Origin: Dehalococcoidia bacterium
Lineage (GTDB): Bacteria; Chloroflexota; Dehalococcoidia; E44-bin15
DNA: 15,259 nt
Direction: 5' to 3'
Assembly (NCBI GenBank): GCA_023129355.1
Contig: JAGMCC010000010.1
Location: 1-15,259 of the forward strand
Shown: positions 1-7,358 of the stretch, in pieces
Layout of the letters: the number at the start of each line of letters is the position of its first letter
How positions within the stretch are numbered: position 1 is the first letter of the stretch
Translations under genes and position numbers: made by a program
Notes under the pieces: model-generated
What the model was told of the DNA's origin: nothing
Databases searched by the model: none
The model's input: only the letters and a program-made list of their open reading frames with translations

Positions 1-1
1 T

Positions 2-628
2 ACTACACTAGCTATAATCTCCAGCTCGCTGGAGAAGTTCGCTACCGAGATCAGGGGGCTGCAGAGGACGGAGATCCTTGAGGCCGAGGAGCCCTTTGAA
101 GAGGGGCAGACCGGCTCCTCAGCGATGCCCCACAAGCGCAACCCCGAGCTCTGCGAGCGCATCTCGGGCCTGGCGAGGCTGGTGCGGGGGCATGCCCTGA
201 CATCACTGGAGAACATCGCCCTGTGGCACGAGCGCGACATCAGCCACTCCTCCACCGAACGGATCATCCTCCCCGACTCCTGCCTGGTGCTGGACTATGT
301 TCTCTACCTCTTCACCTACATAATGAAAGGGCTGCGGGTCTACCCGGAGCACATGAAGGAGAACCTGGAGGTCACCAAGGGACTGGTCTTCTCGCAGCGG
401 GTGATGCTGGCTTTAATCGATAAGGGGCTCAGCCGGCAAGAGGCGTATGAAATGGTGCAGCGCAATGCGATGAAGGCGTGGCAGGATAGGACAAGCTTTT
501 TCGACCTTCTGTTTGGCGACCCCGATGTCGTCAAGCACCTTTCCAAATCTGAGCTAGAGGGCATTTTTGACTACGGATATTTCCTGCGCCATGTGGACGC
601 CATCTTCCAGCGGCTGGGGCTGGGGTAG
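2..628 (+). CDS. purB: Adenylosuccinate lyase, C-terminal part (5' end outside window)
   Basis: The frame is open from base 2 with no stop, so the true start lies upstream. About 208 codons of the C-terminal part are present. The fumarase/aspartase superfamily signature GSSAMPHKRNPE is encoded at about bases 107-145; the mobile loop carrying the catalytic serine lies here in this superfamily. It is followed by the helical region containing ENIALWHERDISHSS, typical of the PurB branch. PurB cleaves SAICAR to AICAR plus fumarate and adenylosuccinate to AMP plus fumarate in the cytosol. purC, whose product makes SAICAR, lies two genes downstream, consistent with a purine operon interrupted by the TIR gene. 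It ends with TAG, 29 bases before the next start. Confidence 0.95.
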   Translation, partial: TTLAIISSSLEKFATEIRGLQRTEILEAEEPFEEGQTGSSAMPHKRNPELCERISGLARLVRGHALTSLENIALWHERDISHSSTERIILPDSCLVLDYVLYLFTYIMKGLRVYPEHMKENLEVTKGLVFSQRVMLALIDKGLSRQEAYEMVQRNAMKAWQDRTSFFDLLFGDPDVVKHLSKSELEGIFDYGYFLRHVDAIFQRLGLG

Positions 629-657
629 GCCGAAGGTCTGAAGGAGGTGAAAATCAC

Positions 658-1272
658 ATGCATATCTTTCTGTCCCACAGCCAACATGACAAGGAACTAT
701 GCGAAAAGTTCTTAGCTAACTGCGGCTTGGCTGGCATTCGGGGGGTCGCATTCGAATTTGATGTTCAATCTGGCAGGGTACCTCTCGACCGAGCGGCTGC
801 AGAAGTTATTCGAGAGACTATTGAAACTGCACGCGCACTGTTCGTTATTATCGGCCCCAATGTCGTTGCCACATTCCATACAAGCAACTGGGTAGCCTTC
901 GAGATAGGTGTAGCATTCACCAGCCAACCAAAAATCCCTATCTGGGTTTTTGAAGATAACGGCCAGTACGTGGATTTTCCGGTACCCGCTCTTATGCACC
1001 ATGCGCTCTTTAATCCCACCTCTGAGAAAGAATGGGACTGGATTCGTGGCGTAATGGAGGTTTATGCGCAAAAACCGAGCTTATTCAGTAGTGTCCGTGA
1101 TCCTCTAGCTGATATGGCAACAGTGTGCCCTTATAGTAACTGTAGGGCAGTATATCAGCACCACTATCCGGAGGATATAACTTCATGGAAGTGCCCATCG
1201 TGCCGCCAACTTCTTCACTTGGTTGTGCCCGGCATGCATGGCTATGAACGGAGTGGCCCAATTCAGCCATAG
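658..1272 (+). CDS. TIR-like domain protein with C-terminal zinc ribbon
   Basis: This 204-residue protein begins with a TIR-like fold: an F-L-S-H-S-x-x-D strand/box 1 at residues 4-11, a hydrophobic strand ALFVIIGPN at 60-68, and the motif WVAFEIGVAF at 78-87, which places Glu82 where NADase TIR domains carry their catalytic glutamate after a tryptophan. The last 50 residues hold two cysteine pairs, C157/C162 and C179/C182, resembling a small zinc ribbon. There is no signal peptide or membrane segment, so it is probably cytosolic. The SD AAGGAGGTG sits 7 bases before the ATG. Its first 60 bases are about 42% G+C, against about 63% in a 60-base stretch of purC, which suggests transfer. It sits alone between purB and purC with no ThsA-like, Argonaute or other effector partner visible. 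NAD cleavage, nucleotide signalling or immunity are possible but inferred from the family only. Confidence 0.75.
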   Translation: MHIFLSHSQHDKELCEKFLANCGLAGIRGVAFEFDVQSGRVPLDRAAAEVIRETIETARALFVIIGPNVVATFHTSNWVAFEIGVAFTSQPKIPIWVFEDNGQYVDFPVPALMHHALFNPTSEKEWDWIRGVMEVYAQKPSLFSSVRDPLADMATVCPYSNCRAVYQHHYPEDITSWKCPSCRQLLHLVVPGMHGYERSGPIQP

Positions 1273-1358
1273 GACTCAGTTATGCGATATGTTAATTCAT
1301 TTTGCTTTCGACGTTGTTCAGTGACGTTCGGCACGAATGAGATGTGAGGTTCGCAGTC

Positions 1359-2267
1359 ATGGAACTCCTACTTGAAACCGATCTGCCCAATCTCTTTTAC
1401 CGGGGGAAGGTGCGGGATACCTATGACCTGGGCGATAGCCTGCTCATCATCGCTACCGACCGCATCTCCGCCTTCGATTCGGTTCTTCCCTGCGGCATCC
1501 CCGATAAGGGCGTGGTCCTGAACCAGCTCTCCGCCTTCTGGTTTGAGAAGACGGCGCACCTCGTCCCTAACCATCTTATCGCGGTGGTGGACGATGCACA
1601 GTGGCTCAATAACACCTATGGGGAGAAGGTCTGCTCTGGCTACTACTCCTTCCCTGACTACGTGGCGCGCCGCTCCATGGTGGTGAAGAAGGCGGAGCGC
1701 ATCGATATCGAGTGCGTGGCTCGGGGCTACATCTCCGGCGCGGCGTGGGCCGAGTACCAGGAAAAGGGCACAGTCAACGGCGTTTCCTTCCCGAAGGGGC
1801 TTGTGGAGAGCGAGAAGCTTACGGAGCCAATCTTTACTCCGACGACAAAGGCGGACTCAGGGCACGATGAGCCCATCACCATCGATGAGATGAAGCGGCT
1901 CCTGGGCGAGGAGCGAGCTGAGGAGCTGACGGAGAAGACCATGAGGATATACCGCTACGCCCACGATTATGCCATGGAGCGGGGCATCATCATCGCCGAC
2001 ACCAAGGTGGAATTTGGTCTGGTTAACGACCGGGTGCTCCTGATCGACGAGCTGCTGACCCCGGACTCCAGCCGCTTCTGGGATGCGAGCCTGTATCAGG
2101 CGGGGCGCTCCCAGTCAAGCTTCGATAAGCAGCCGGTGCGCGACTGGCTCGTCCAGGCTGGGTGGGATAAGGAGCCGCCGGCGCCCATGTTGCCCGAGGA
2201 CGTCATCGCGCAGACGACCGATAGGTATCGCGAGGCGTATCACCGGCTCACCGGCAAGGAACTCTAG
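1359..2267 (+). CDS. purC: Phosphoribosylaminoimidazole-succinocarboxamide synthase (SAICAR synthetase)
   Basis: PurC joins CAIR and aspartate, using ATP, to give SAICAR in de novo purine synthesis. The protein opens with the family hallmark FYRGKVRDTYDLGD, followed by the ATP-site region IIATDRISAFDSVL, then GHDEPI, and LIDELLTPDSSRFWDASLY near residues 227-246. At about 302 residues it is the longer SAICAR synthetase type (about 290-300 residues) rather than the about 240-residue short type, with the extra C-terminal segment ending LTGKEL. I chose ATG 1359 because TGAGG lies 9 bases upstream; a GTG at 1344 would add five residues but has no clear SD. The spacer from the preceding TIR gene is 86 bases and holds no promoter I can defend. 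The cupin gene starts one base after its TAG. Confidence 0.95.
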   Translation: MELLLETDLPNLFYRGKVRDTYDLGDSLLIIATDRISAFDSVLPCGIPDKGVVLNQLSAFWFEKTAHLVPNHLIAVVDDAQWLNNTYGEKVCSGYYSFPDYVARRSMVVKKAERIDIECVARGYISGAAWAEYQEKGTVNGVSFPKGLVESEKLTEPIFTPTTKADSGHDEPITIDEMKRLLGEERAEELTEKTMRIYRYAHDYAMERGIIIADTKVEFGLVNDRVLLIDELLTPDSSRFWDASLYQAGRSQSSFDKQPVRDWLVQAGWDKEPPAPMLPEDVIAQTTDRYREAYHRLTGKEL

Positions 2268-2268
2268 G

Positions 2269-2631
2269 ATGGAAGTCGTAAACCGGAATGGGGTGGAGCC
2301 ATTCATCACCAAGGACTCATCCCAGATAAGGGAGATACTGGCACCGGCAAATTCCTCTATAAAGAACCAGAGCCTGGCGGAGGCGAGGGTATTACCGGGC
2401 ACGAGTACCGACGAGCATTTTCACCCTAAAGCAGAGGAGATATATTATGTCCTCGAGGGCAGGGGCAGCATTAAGATCGAGGATGAGGTGAGAGAGGTCG
2501 GCCCCGGCGATGGCATCGCCATTCTTCACGGCAAGAGGCATAAGATATGGAACTCGGGGCAATCGGACCTCGTTTTCCTGTGCTGCTGTTCCCCGGCCTA
2601 CAGCCACGACGATACTGTAATCGTGGAGTGA
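2269..2631 (+). CDS. Small single-domain cupin protein
   Basis: This is a 120-residue single-domain cupin. Motif 1 is visible as EHFHPKAEEIYYVLEG (residues 49-64), with metal-ligand candidates H50, H52 and E56 or E57. Motif 2 is GDGIAILHGKRHKIWN (80-95), with H91 as the fourth ligand. Such cupins bind a divalent metal and act as isomerases, dioxygenases or sugar/small-molecule sensors, so the substrate cannot be read from sequence. Near the C-terminus is an unusual C105-C106-C107 run. The ATG begins one base after the purC stop, and AAGGA inside the end of purC, 8 bases upstream, serves as SD, so translation is coupled to purC. I reject the longer upstream reading in this frame because it would overlap purC by 185 bases. 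Confidence 0.85.
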   Translation: MEVVNRNGVEPFITKDSSQIREILAPANSSIKNQSLAEARVLPGTSTDEHFHPKAEEIYYVLEGRGSIKIEDEVREVGPGDGIAILHGKRHKIWNSGQSDLVFLCCCSPAYSHDDTVIVE

Positions 2632-2682
2632 GGGGCCGGTATACCCCACTATATAACCAGTAAGATAAGGCGAGATAAAGCT

Positions 2683-3417
2683 ATGAACCATCTTCTGGAA
2701 TTATCGCCAAACGTCTACATGATAAAGGGATTTACCAATGTTTTCGTCATTGCTGAGGAGACGTTGACCGTTATAGATACTGGGATCAGGGGTAATGAGA
2801 AGCGCATACTAAAGGCCATAGGCGAACTGGGACGTTCGCCCTCGGAGATAGAAAATATTATCATTACCCATCATCATGTAGATCATGTTGGCGCAGCATC
2901 CCGCCTCAGCCAATTATCAGGAGCTAAGGTCTGTGCCCACAAGGATGAGGTGCCATACATCAATGGGGAGTTGCAACCGCTCTTTTTCTTTCATCTAAGC
3001 GATTTAGGGATCTGTTTTTGGCCATTGGCGAACATGATCTGGCCATTTTTAACCGGTCGCGCTAAGGCTGGAGCGGCTGGGGTAGATGTGCCGCTGGAGG
3101 ATGGCCAGGTGCTCCCACCCTTGGGCGGTCTCAAGGTAATCCACATCCCCGGCCACACGCCAGGCACCGTATGCTTCTACAGCCCCCAGAGGAGACTGCT
3201 TTTTGCCGGGTGTGCAGTGCAAAACTGGTTTGGCAGGCTTTCTCTACCCCACTTCAGCTGGGACGTGGATAAAACTGGAGAATCCGTCCGTAAGCTGGCC
3301 AAATTGGACTTTGAGATAATGTGCATAGCGCATGGGCCACCTATTCTCCACGACGCAGCGCAGAGAATCGGGGAACTGTCAGACAAGGTTCAGGTAATCA
3401 GAGCAGAAAGGGGCTAG
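2683..3417 (+). CDS. MBL-fold metallo-hydrolase with Cys in place of the bridging Asp
   Basis: This 244-residue metallo-beta-lactamase-fold protein has strand TVIDTGI (29-35), the metal motif H63-x-H65-x-D67-H68, H158 in the PGHTPG turn, and H217 in AHGPP. The usual dinuclear sites are therefore present, except that the position normally occupied by a metal-bridging Asp (pattern LFxGD) reads LLFAGCAVQN, with C177. Class B1 beta-lactamases carry a zinc-binding Cys in a similar GGC context, but here the HxHxDH motif is of the general hydrolase type. Substrate unknown; possibilities include thioesters, lactones or phosphodiesters. There is no signal peptide. It lies 51 bases after the cupin with a weak SD (AAGGCGAG). 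Its stop codon overlaps that of the opposing hisB in the shared CTAG. Confidence 0.85.
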   Translation: MNHLLELSPNVYMIKGFTNVFVIAEETLTVIDTGIRGNEKRILKAIGELGRSPSEIENIIITHHHVDHVGAASRLSQLSGAKVCAHKDEVPYINGELQPLFFFHLSDLGICFWPLANMIWPFLTGRAKAGAAGVDVPLEDGQVLPPLGGLKVIHIPGHTPGTVCFYSPQRRLLFAGCAVQNWFGRLSLPHFSWDVDKTGESVRKLAKLDFEIMCIAHGPPILHDAAQRIGELSDKVQVIRAERG

Positions 3418-4019
3418 CCCTCAATAACCCCTTTGGTGCTGGGCACCCTTCCAGCGAGCCGCGCATCAATTTTGGTGGCGCTATCCAGCGCCCGCCCCAG
3501 CGCCTTGAAAAGCGCCTCCACCTTATGATGGTCATCGATCCCGGAAGGCACGTTCACATGAAGGTTTAATTTCGCCTCCTGGGCGAAGGTCTCTAAAAAA
3601 TGGCGCACCAGGTCGGTCTCCAGGTCGCCGATCTTCTTCCTCTTGAAGGACGCATCTATCACGGCATATCCCCTGCCGGATATGTCCACCGCCACAGTTG
3701 CCAGCGCGTCATCCATCGGCACGATGGCATGCCCCATGCGGGCAATGCCCTTCTTATCCCCCAGCGCCTTTTTCAGCGCCTGGCCCAGAGCTATAGCCAC
3801 ATCCTCCACCACGTGGTGCTGGTCCCAGCCCGAGGCTTTAATCTTTATGTCAAATAAACCGTGCTGGGCGATATGAGTCAGCATATGGTCGAACATCTTG
3901 CTGCCGGTCTTGATCTCAAACTTTCCCCTGCCGTCGAGGGAGAGCGCAACGCTTATCTTTGTCTCCCCGGTCTCACGGGTAATGGTAGCTGTTCTTTTTT
4001 TTACACTTTGTCTTGCCAT
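3414..4019 (-). CDS. hisB: Imidazoleglycerol-phosphate dehydratase
   Basis: HisB dehydrates imidazole glycerol phosphate to imidazole acetol phosphate, the step before HisC. The about 201-residue protein is a monofunctional dehydratase without the phosphatase domain seen in enterobacterial HisB. Visible landmarks are FDHMLTHIAQHGLFD, the metal motif HHVVEDVAIALGQAL and the second motif DDHHKVEALFKALGRAL; the paired His and Glu residues bind manganese in this family. I chose ATG 4019 because GGAGGG lies 5 bases upstream. A TTG at 4040 would add seven residues and place that SD inside the gene. It is the last gene of the his operon, 77 bases after hisC, and meets the MBL gene tail to tail. Confidence 0.96.
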   Translation of the reverse strand: MARQSVKKRTATITRETGETKISVALSLDGRGKFEIKTGSKMFDHMLTHIAQHGLFDIKIKASGWDQHHVVEDVAIALGQALKKALGDKKGIARMGHAIVPMDDALATVAVDISGRGYAVIDASFKRKKIGDLETDLVRHFLETFAQEAKLNLHVNVPSGIDDHHKVEALFKALGRALDSATKIDARLAGRVPSTKGVIEG

Positions 4020-4096
4020 GTCTTCCCTCCACGAGAACAACTAAGCATCATACACTGCGCCTACCCAACCCAAGGTAGGAATGGACTCCCCTTAGA

Positions 4097-5254
4097 TTAG
4101 CACATCTCCTTCAGCGCTTCAATGAGGGCATCGGTATGCTCCGGCTTGCCCGCGCTGATACGAAGCGAGTTCCTCAGCAGCGGGGTGTCGAAATAGCGCA
4201 GGAAGATACCCCTTTTCTGCAGCCCCTCATGAATCAAACGGGCATTCCCTTTAACCACGGCGCAAAGGATGAAATTCGCCTGAGAGGGGAACGGCTTGAG
4301 AAACTTGAGCTCTCCAAGTTTTTGGAAAAGCCGCTCCCGCTCGGAGATGATTTTTTGCACGGTGCCCTGGAGATATTCGATGTCGGCAAGCGACTCCTGG
4401 AGCGCAACCTGAGCTGCCAGGTTTATGTTATACGGCTGCTTGATCTTGAGAAGCTGTTCCGCAATCAGGGTAGGAAAAATTCCATAGCCAATGCGCAGCC
4501 CGGCGAGTCCTGCCCATTTGCTGAAGCTGCGCAACACGATCAGGTTTTCATATTTGGAAACCAGGGTGGCGATAGTCGTCCCACTAAATTCATAATATGC
4601 CTCATCGATCACCACTACCTTGCCCAGCTTAACCAGCTCCAGGATATCGCGCTGGGGGGTGGTATTACCTGTGGGGTTATTTGGCGAAGCGATGAATATA
4701 ATCTTGGTTTTTTCGTTCTTTTCGCCCACTGCCTCTTTTATCCCGGCAATGTCAATGGCGTAGGATTTATCACGGGGCACATCAATAACCTTACCGCTGC
4801 AAATCTCGGTGCAGAAGGGGTACATGCCGAAGGTAGGAACGCAGTTGATCACCCCATCGCCGGGCTCAAGGAAGAGGCGCAGGATAAGGTCGATGAGTTC
4901 ATCGCTGCCGGCGCCGGCCACAATGTGCGTTGCATCCACCCCAGCATATCCTGCCAATGATTTTCGCAATTCACGCTGCTCCGGGTCAGGGTAGATGTGG
5001 TAGAAGGGGTAACCGGCAAGGGCGCGCCCTACCTTTGGCGAGCAGCCATATGGATTCTCGTTGCCATCGAGCTTTATCACCCCCTCAATGGGTACACCAG
5101 CCCGCTCGCTGAGCACCTCAGGGGGTATGATGGGCTGGTATGCCTTGAGTCCCAACAGGTCGCCCCGCATCATCTTTTCGACCTCTTCACCTTGCCCCCT
5201 CCCTTTTTCGATCTCTCCACCTTGCCCCCTCCCCTTTGCGATATCGCCCATCAT
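4097..5254 (-). CDS. hisC: Histidinol-phosphate aminotransferase with repeat-derived N-terminal extension
   Basis: HisC is a PLP enzyme that transfers the amino group from glutamate to imidazole acetol phosphate, giving histidinol phosphate. Fold-type I landmarks are DGNENPYG (63-70), SPNNPTGN (190-197), D217 in VIDEAYYEFSG, and the PLP lysine K246 in SFSKWAGLAGLRIGYG. The first 27 residues are an unusual charged repeat (DIAKGRGQGG then EIEKGRGQGE then EVEK). Starting instead at ATG 5173, preceded by GAGGT, gives 358 residues, close to the normal family length. The 5254 start overlaps the hisD stop as ATGA and has GGTGG just upstream. Both starts are plausible. The short charged stretch GEKNEK (177-182) also looks like a small insertion before the SPNNPTG strand. 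Confidence 0.95.
   Translation of the reverse strand: MMGDIAKGRGQGGEIEKGRGQGEEVEKMMRGDLLGLKAYQPIIPPEVLSERAGVPIEGVIKLDGNENPYGCSPKVGRALAGYPFYHIYPDPEQRELRKSLAGYAGVDATHIVAGAGSDELIDLILRLFLEPGDGVINCVPTFGMYPFCTEICSGKVIDVPRDKSYAIDIAGIKEAVGEKNEKTKIIFIASPNNPTGNTTPQRDILELVKLGKVVVIDEAYYEFSGTTIATLVSKYENLIVLRSFSKWAGLAGLRIGYGIFPTLIAEQLLKIKQPYNINLAAQVALQESLADIEYLQGTVQKIISERERLFQKLGELKFLKPFPSQANFILCAVVKGNARLIHEGLQKRGIFLRYFDTPLLRNSLRISAGKPEHTDALIEALKEMC
5168..5246 (-). repeat. 30-bp tandem repeat at the hisC 5' end
   Basis: On the plus strand, bases 5181-5210 and 5211-5240 are two 30-base units matching at 26 of 30 positions, with partial copies on both sides. Read as hisC codons the unit encodes a 10-residue repeat (D/E-I-x-K-G-R-G-Q-G-x). 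An ATGATG followed by GGGCGAT-like sequence occurs both before and after the array, as if the start region had been duplicated when the repeat arose. An 11-base piece (ACCTCTTCACC, 5181-5191) recurs exactly in the hisG linker at 8095-8105. Confidence 0.85.
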
Positions 5255-6579
5255 TCACCACCCTTCTTAAGCCTTAGCTCCGCGGCGCGGGCATGGGCGG
5301 TGAGCCCTTCCACCCTAGCGATGGTCGCCGCTGCAGGACCCAGCTTTTGTAGATCCCCATCGCTCAAAGAAACGACGCTGGTGAGCTTGAGGAAATCGCC
5401 AACACCGAGGGGGGAGCTGAAGCGGGCAGTTCCTCCGGTGGGCATCACATGGCTCGGCCCGGCAACGTAGTCACCCAGTACCTCGGGGGAGTTTTCGCCG
5501 ATAAAGATAGCCCCGGCATTGCGAATCTTTTCTATGTATGAGGAGGCATCGCGCACCATTAGGGATAGGTGCTCCGGGGCATAAAGGTTAATTAGCTCAA
5601 TAGCCTGCTCCATATTTGCGACCACGATTATCCGGCCCCTTTCTTCCAGCGAGCGGCGGGCAATCTGTGCTCGCTCCAGCCCTTCAAGCTGGCGCGCCAC
5701 CTCCCTATCGACCTCCTGGGCCAGCCGGGAGGAGGTGGTGATCAGTATCGCAGTGGCCAGCAAATCGTGCTCCGCCTGTGCCAGTAGGTCGGCAGCGCAA
5801 TGGGCAGGTGTGGCGGAATCATCCGCTAATATCACCGTCTCGGTGGGGCCATAAAGGCCATCTATAGCGACCGCGCCGAAGACTGTCCTTTTTGCTAGGG
5901 TTACGAATAAACCGCCGGGCCCGCAGACTTTATCCACTCTGGGGATGGACTCGGTGCCATAGGCGAGGGCGGCGATCGCTTGAGCGCCCCCTACCTTGAA
6001 AACCCGATCTACGCCTGCGATGTCTGCCGCCACTAGCGTAGCTGGGGGAACCTCGCCCCCCTCTCCGGGAGGAGTGGTCAGGATGATCTCCCCTACCCCA
6101 GCTACCCGGGCAGGGATCGCTGTCATCAGCACCGTCGATGGGTAGCAGGCAGTGCCCCCGGGCACATAGATGCCCACCCTCTCAAGGGGACGAACGATCT
6201 GCCCTAGCCCGCCCTCCATAAATTCCTTGAGGCTGTGGCCAAGTTGAACCTGGTGAAAGGAGCGCACCCGCTCAGCAGTGATATTAAGCGCCGCGATAAG
6301 ATCTTGGTCCACCTTTCCGCAGGCCTCGCAGCACTCCTCCTTGCTTACCTCTAAAGATTCGAGCGCTATCCCATCGATCCGCTTGGTAAAGTCCAACAGG
6401 GCTGCATCCCCCTTATCTCGCACCGCAGCGATGATCCGGCCCACTGCCTCCTCAGGGGTGAGCTCCACAGCGAAGGCCTCTTTTATCCTTCGCTTTACCT
6501 CAAGGGGGACTTCACCAAACTCAAAAGTGGCACGTCGTAATATTGCCTTAGCGTCTTGAAAACCACTAATTATCTTCAC
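5251..6579 (-). CDS. hisD: Histidinol dehydrogenase
   Basis: HisD oxidises histidinol to histidine in two NAD-dependent steps, the end of the pathway. The 442-residue length is normal. By family correspondence with the E. coli enzyme, zinc ligands are Q268 and H271 in the QAEHD motif, D370 in GDYVAGPSHVMPTGG and H429 near the C-terminus, and the catalytic pair is E336-H337 in APEHLSL. The nucleotide/substrate region VGIYVPGGTACYPSTVLM is intact. The usual GPGN turn reads GPGG (220-223), a mild deviation. I chose GTG 6579 because AGGGAG lies about 7 bases upstream; this overlaps the end of the preceding phospholipase-like gene by 14 bases. Its TGA overlaps the hisC ATG by 4 bases, so translation is coupled both ways. 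Confidence 0.96.
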   Translation of the reverse strand: MKIISGFQDAKAILRRATFEFGEVPLEVKRRIKEAFAVELTPEEAVGRIIAAVRDKGDAALLDFTKRIDGIALESLEVSKEECCEACGKVDQDLIAALNITAERVRSFHQVQLGHSLKEFMEGGLGQIVRPLERVGIYVPGGTACYPSTVLMTAIPARVAGVGEIILTTPPGEGGEVPPATLVAADIAGVDRVFKVGGAQAIAALAYGTESIPRVDKVCGPGGLFVTLAKRTVFGAVAIDGLYGPTETVILADDSATPAHCAADLLAQAEHDLLATAILITTSSRLAQEVDREVARQLEGLERAQIARRSLEERGRIIVVANMEQAIELINLYAPEHLSLMVRDASSYIEKIRNAGAIFIGENSPEVLGDYVAGPSHVMPTGGTARFSSPLGVGDFLKLTSVVSLSDGDLQKLGPAAATIARVEGLTAHARAAELRLKKGGE

Positions 6580-7327
6580 CTAAATACTCCCTGGCCGCCG
6601 CCACGGACTGGCTTATGGCTTTTTCCCGGAAGGCGATGAGTCGCTGGGGGGTGACATGCTGAATAACCCAATCCAGCTTATCAGGCACTGATGAAAGGAA
6701 GGGCTCAAGCTGCTCTGCATCGATCTTTTTGCTGGGGAGCAGGAAGCTTCGGGCAAATGGTGGGAAATCATCTAGGGTTACCTGGCGAGCTGCCGCAGCA
6801 CAGGCGAAGTCCCGCCACTGCCGTAGGGTGGTGGTGGTTAAAAAATCGATAGTCACTCGTGGTTCCCAGTCGCAGAGCTCAGCATGAATTGCTGCCATCT
6901 TCGCTTTATCCTCCCGTTCCCGGCGATCAAGCTCGAACTGTAGCAGCCTGTCGAGCATGTTGGCCATCGGGTCTCCGCCAAGCGGTGAGAAATTGCCGAA
7001 GAAAGGGCGATAGATGTCCGTGATCCAGACCTCATCGGCAATGAGGTGGGAGAGATAGCCGGCAATGAAAGATTTCGTTGTGGCATCCAAGTTACTCCCC
7101 CGGGCAAGATCGGGATGAGCTTTGAATAGCAGACCTGACCCGCTTTCACAATCTTTGGTATCAAAGTCGAAAAAGTGAGTTTCCTTTCGGGAGACGCCGC
7201 TAACGTAGTGTACATCGGGCGAGATGGCGCCCAAAAGGTAGCTCCCCATGTTTGGGTCTACTACGGGATGATGCAGCAGCTCTGCTGCCTCTCTGGCAAT
7301 GCTCAAATGAAGATAAAGCAACGGCAT
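6566..7327 (-). CDS. Zinc-dependent phospholipase C-like protein within the his operon
   Basis: This 253-residue protein resembles the zinc-dependent phospholipase C / P1-nuclease-like fold. It begins MPLLYLHLSIA with H7 near the N-terminus, as in that family, then has LLGAISPDVHY (D38, H40), THFFDF (H51) and FIAGYLSHLIADEVW (H94, D98). These His and Asp residues are the likely metal ligands. There is no signal peptide, so it appears cytosolic, unlike secreted toxins of the family. It sits 28 bases after hisG and overlaps hisD by 14 bases, so it is translated with the histidine genes. Its substrate is unknown. A phosphatase role in the pathway is my speculation. The SD is weak; the upstream sequence is the purine-rich repeat GGGCGAAAA. 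Confidence 0.75.
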   Translation of the reverse strand: MPLLYLHLSIAREAAELLHHPVVDPNMGSYLLGAISPDVHYVSGVSRKETHFFDFDTKDCESGSGLLFKAHPDLARGSNLDATTKSFIAGYLSHLIADEVWITDIYRPFFGNFSPLGGDPMANMLDRLLQFELDRREREDKAKMAAIHAELCDWEPRVTIDFLTTTTLRQWRDFACAAAARQVTLDDFPPFARSFLLPSKKIDAEQLEPFLSSVPDKLDWVIQHVTPQRLIAFREKAISQSVAAAREYLGEDN

Positions 7328-7335
7328 TTTTTGAA

Positions 7336-7358
7336 TTTTTCGCCCTTTTCGCCCTTTA
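7336..7358 (-). repeat. Short purine-rich direct repeat between hisG and the phospholipase-like gene
   Basis: The coding strand reads two overlapping copies of AAAGGGCGAAAA directly after the hisG TAA and before the next ATG. The same core appears inside hisG: bases 7346-7358 and 8115-8128 both carry TTTTCGCCCTTT on the plus strand. It occupies the position where an SD would be expected. Confidence 0.6.

Noticed and set aside
2083..2631. Longer start for the cupin gene
   Set aside because: It would overlap purC by 185 bases with arginine/proline-rich shadow sequence; ATG 2269 has a good SD and starts at the domain boundary.
2683..3417. Antibiotic-resistance beta-lactamase because of the GGC-like motif
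   Set aside because: The HxHxDH motif, absence of a signal peptide and overall layout fit a general MBL hydrolase; the Cys alone does not justify a resistance call.
4060..4079. Hairpin CCTACC/GGTAGG between hisC and hisB as a terminator
   Set aside because: A 6-base stem with an 8-base loop and no T-run, followed closely by the hisB SD; too weak.
4136..4960. Long plus-strand open frame of 274 codons
   Set aside because: It lies wholly antisense inside hisC, has no recognisable motifs, and mirrors the codon bias of the real gene.
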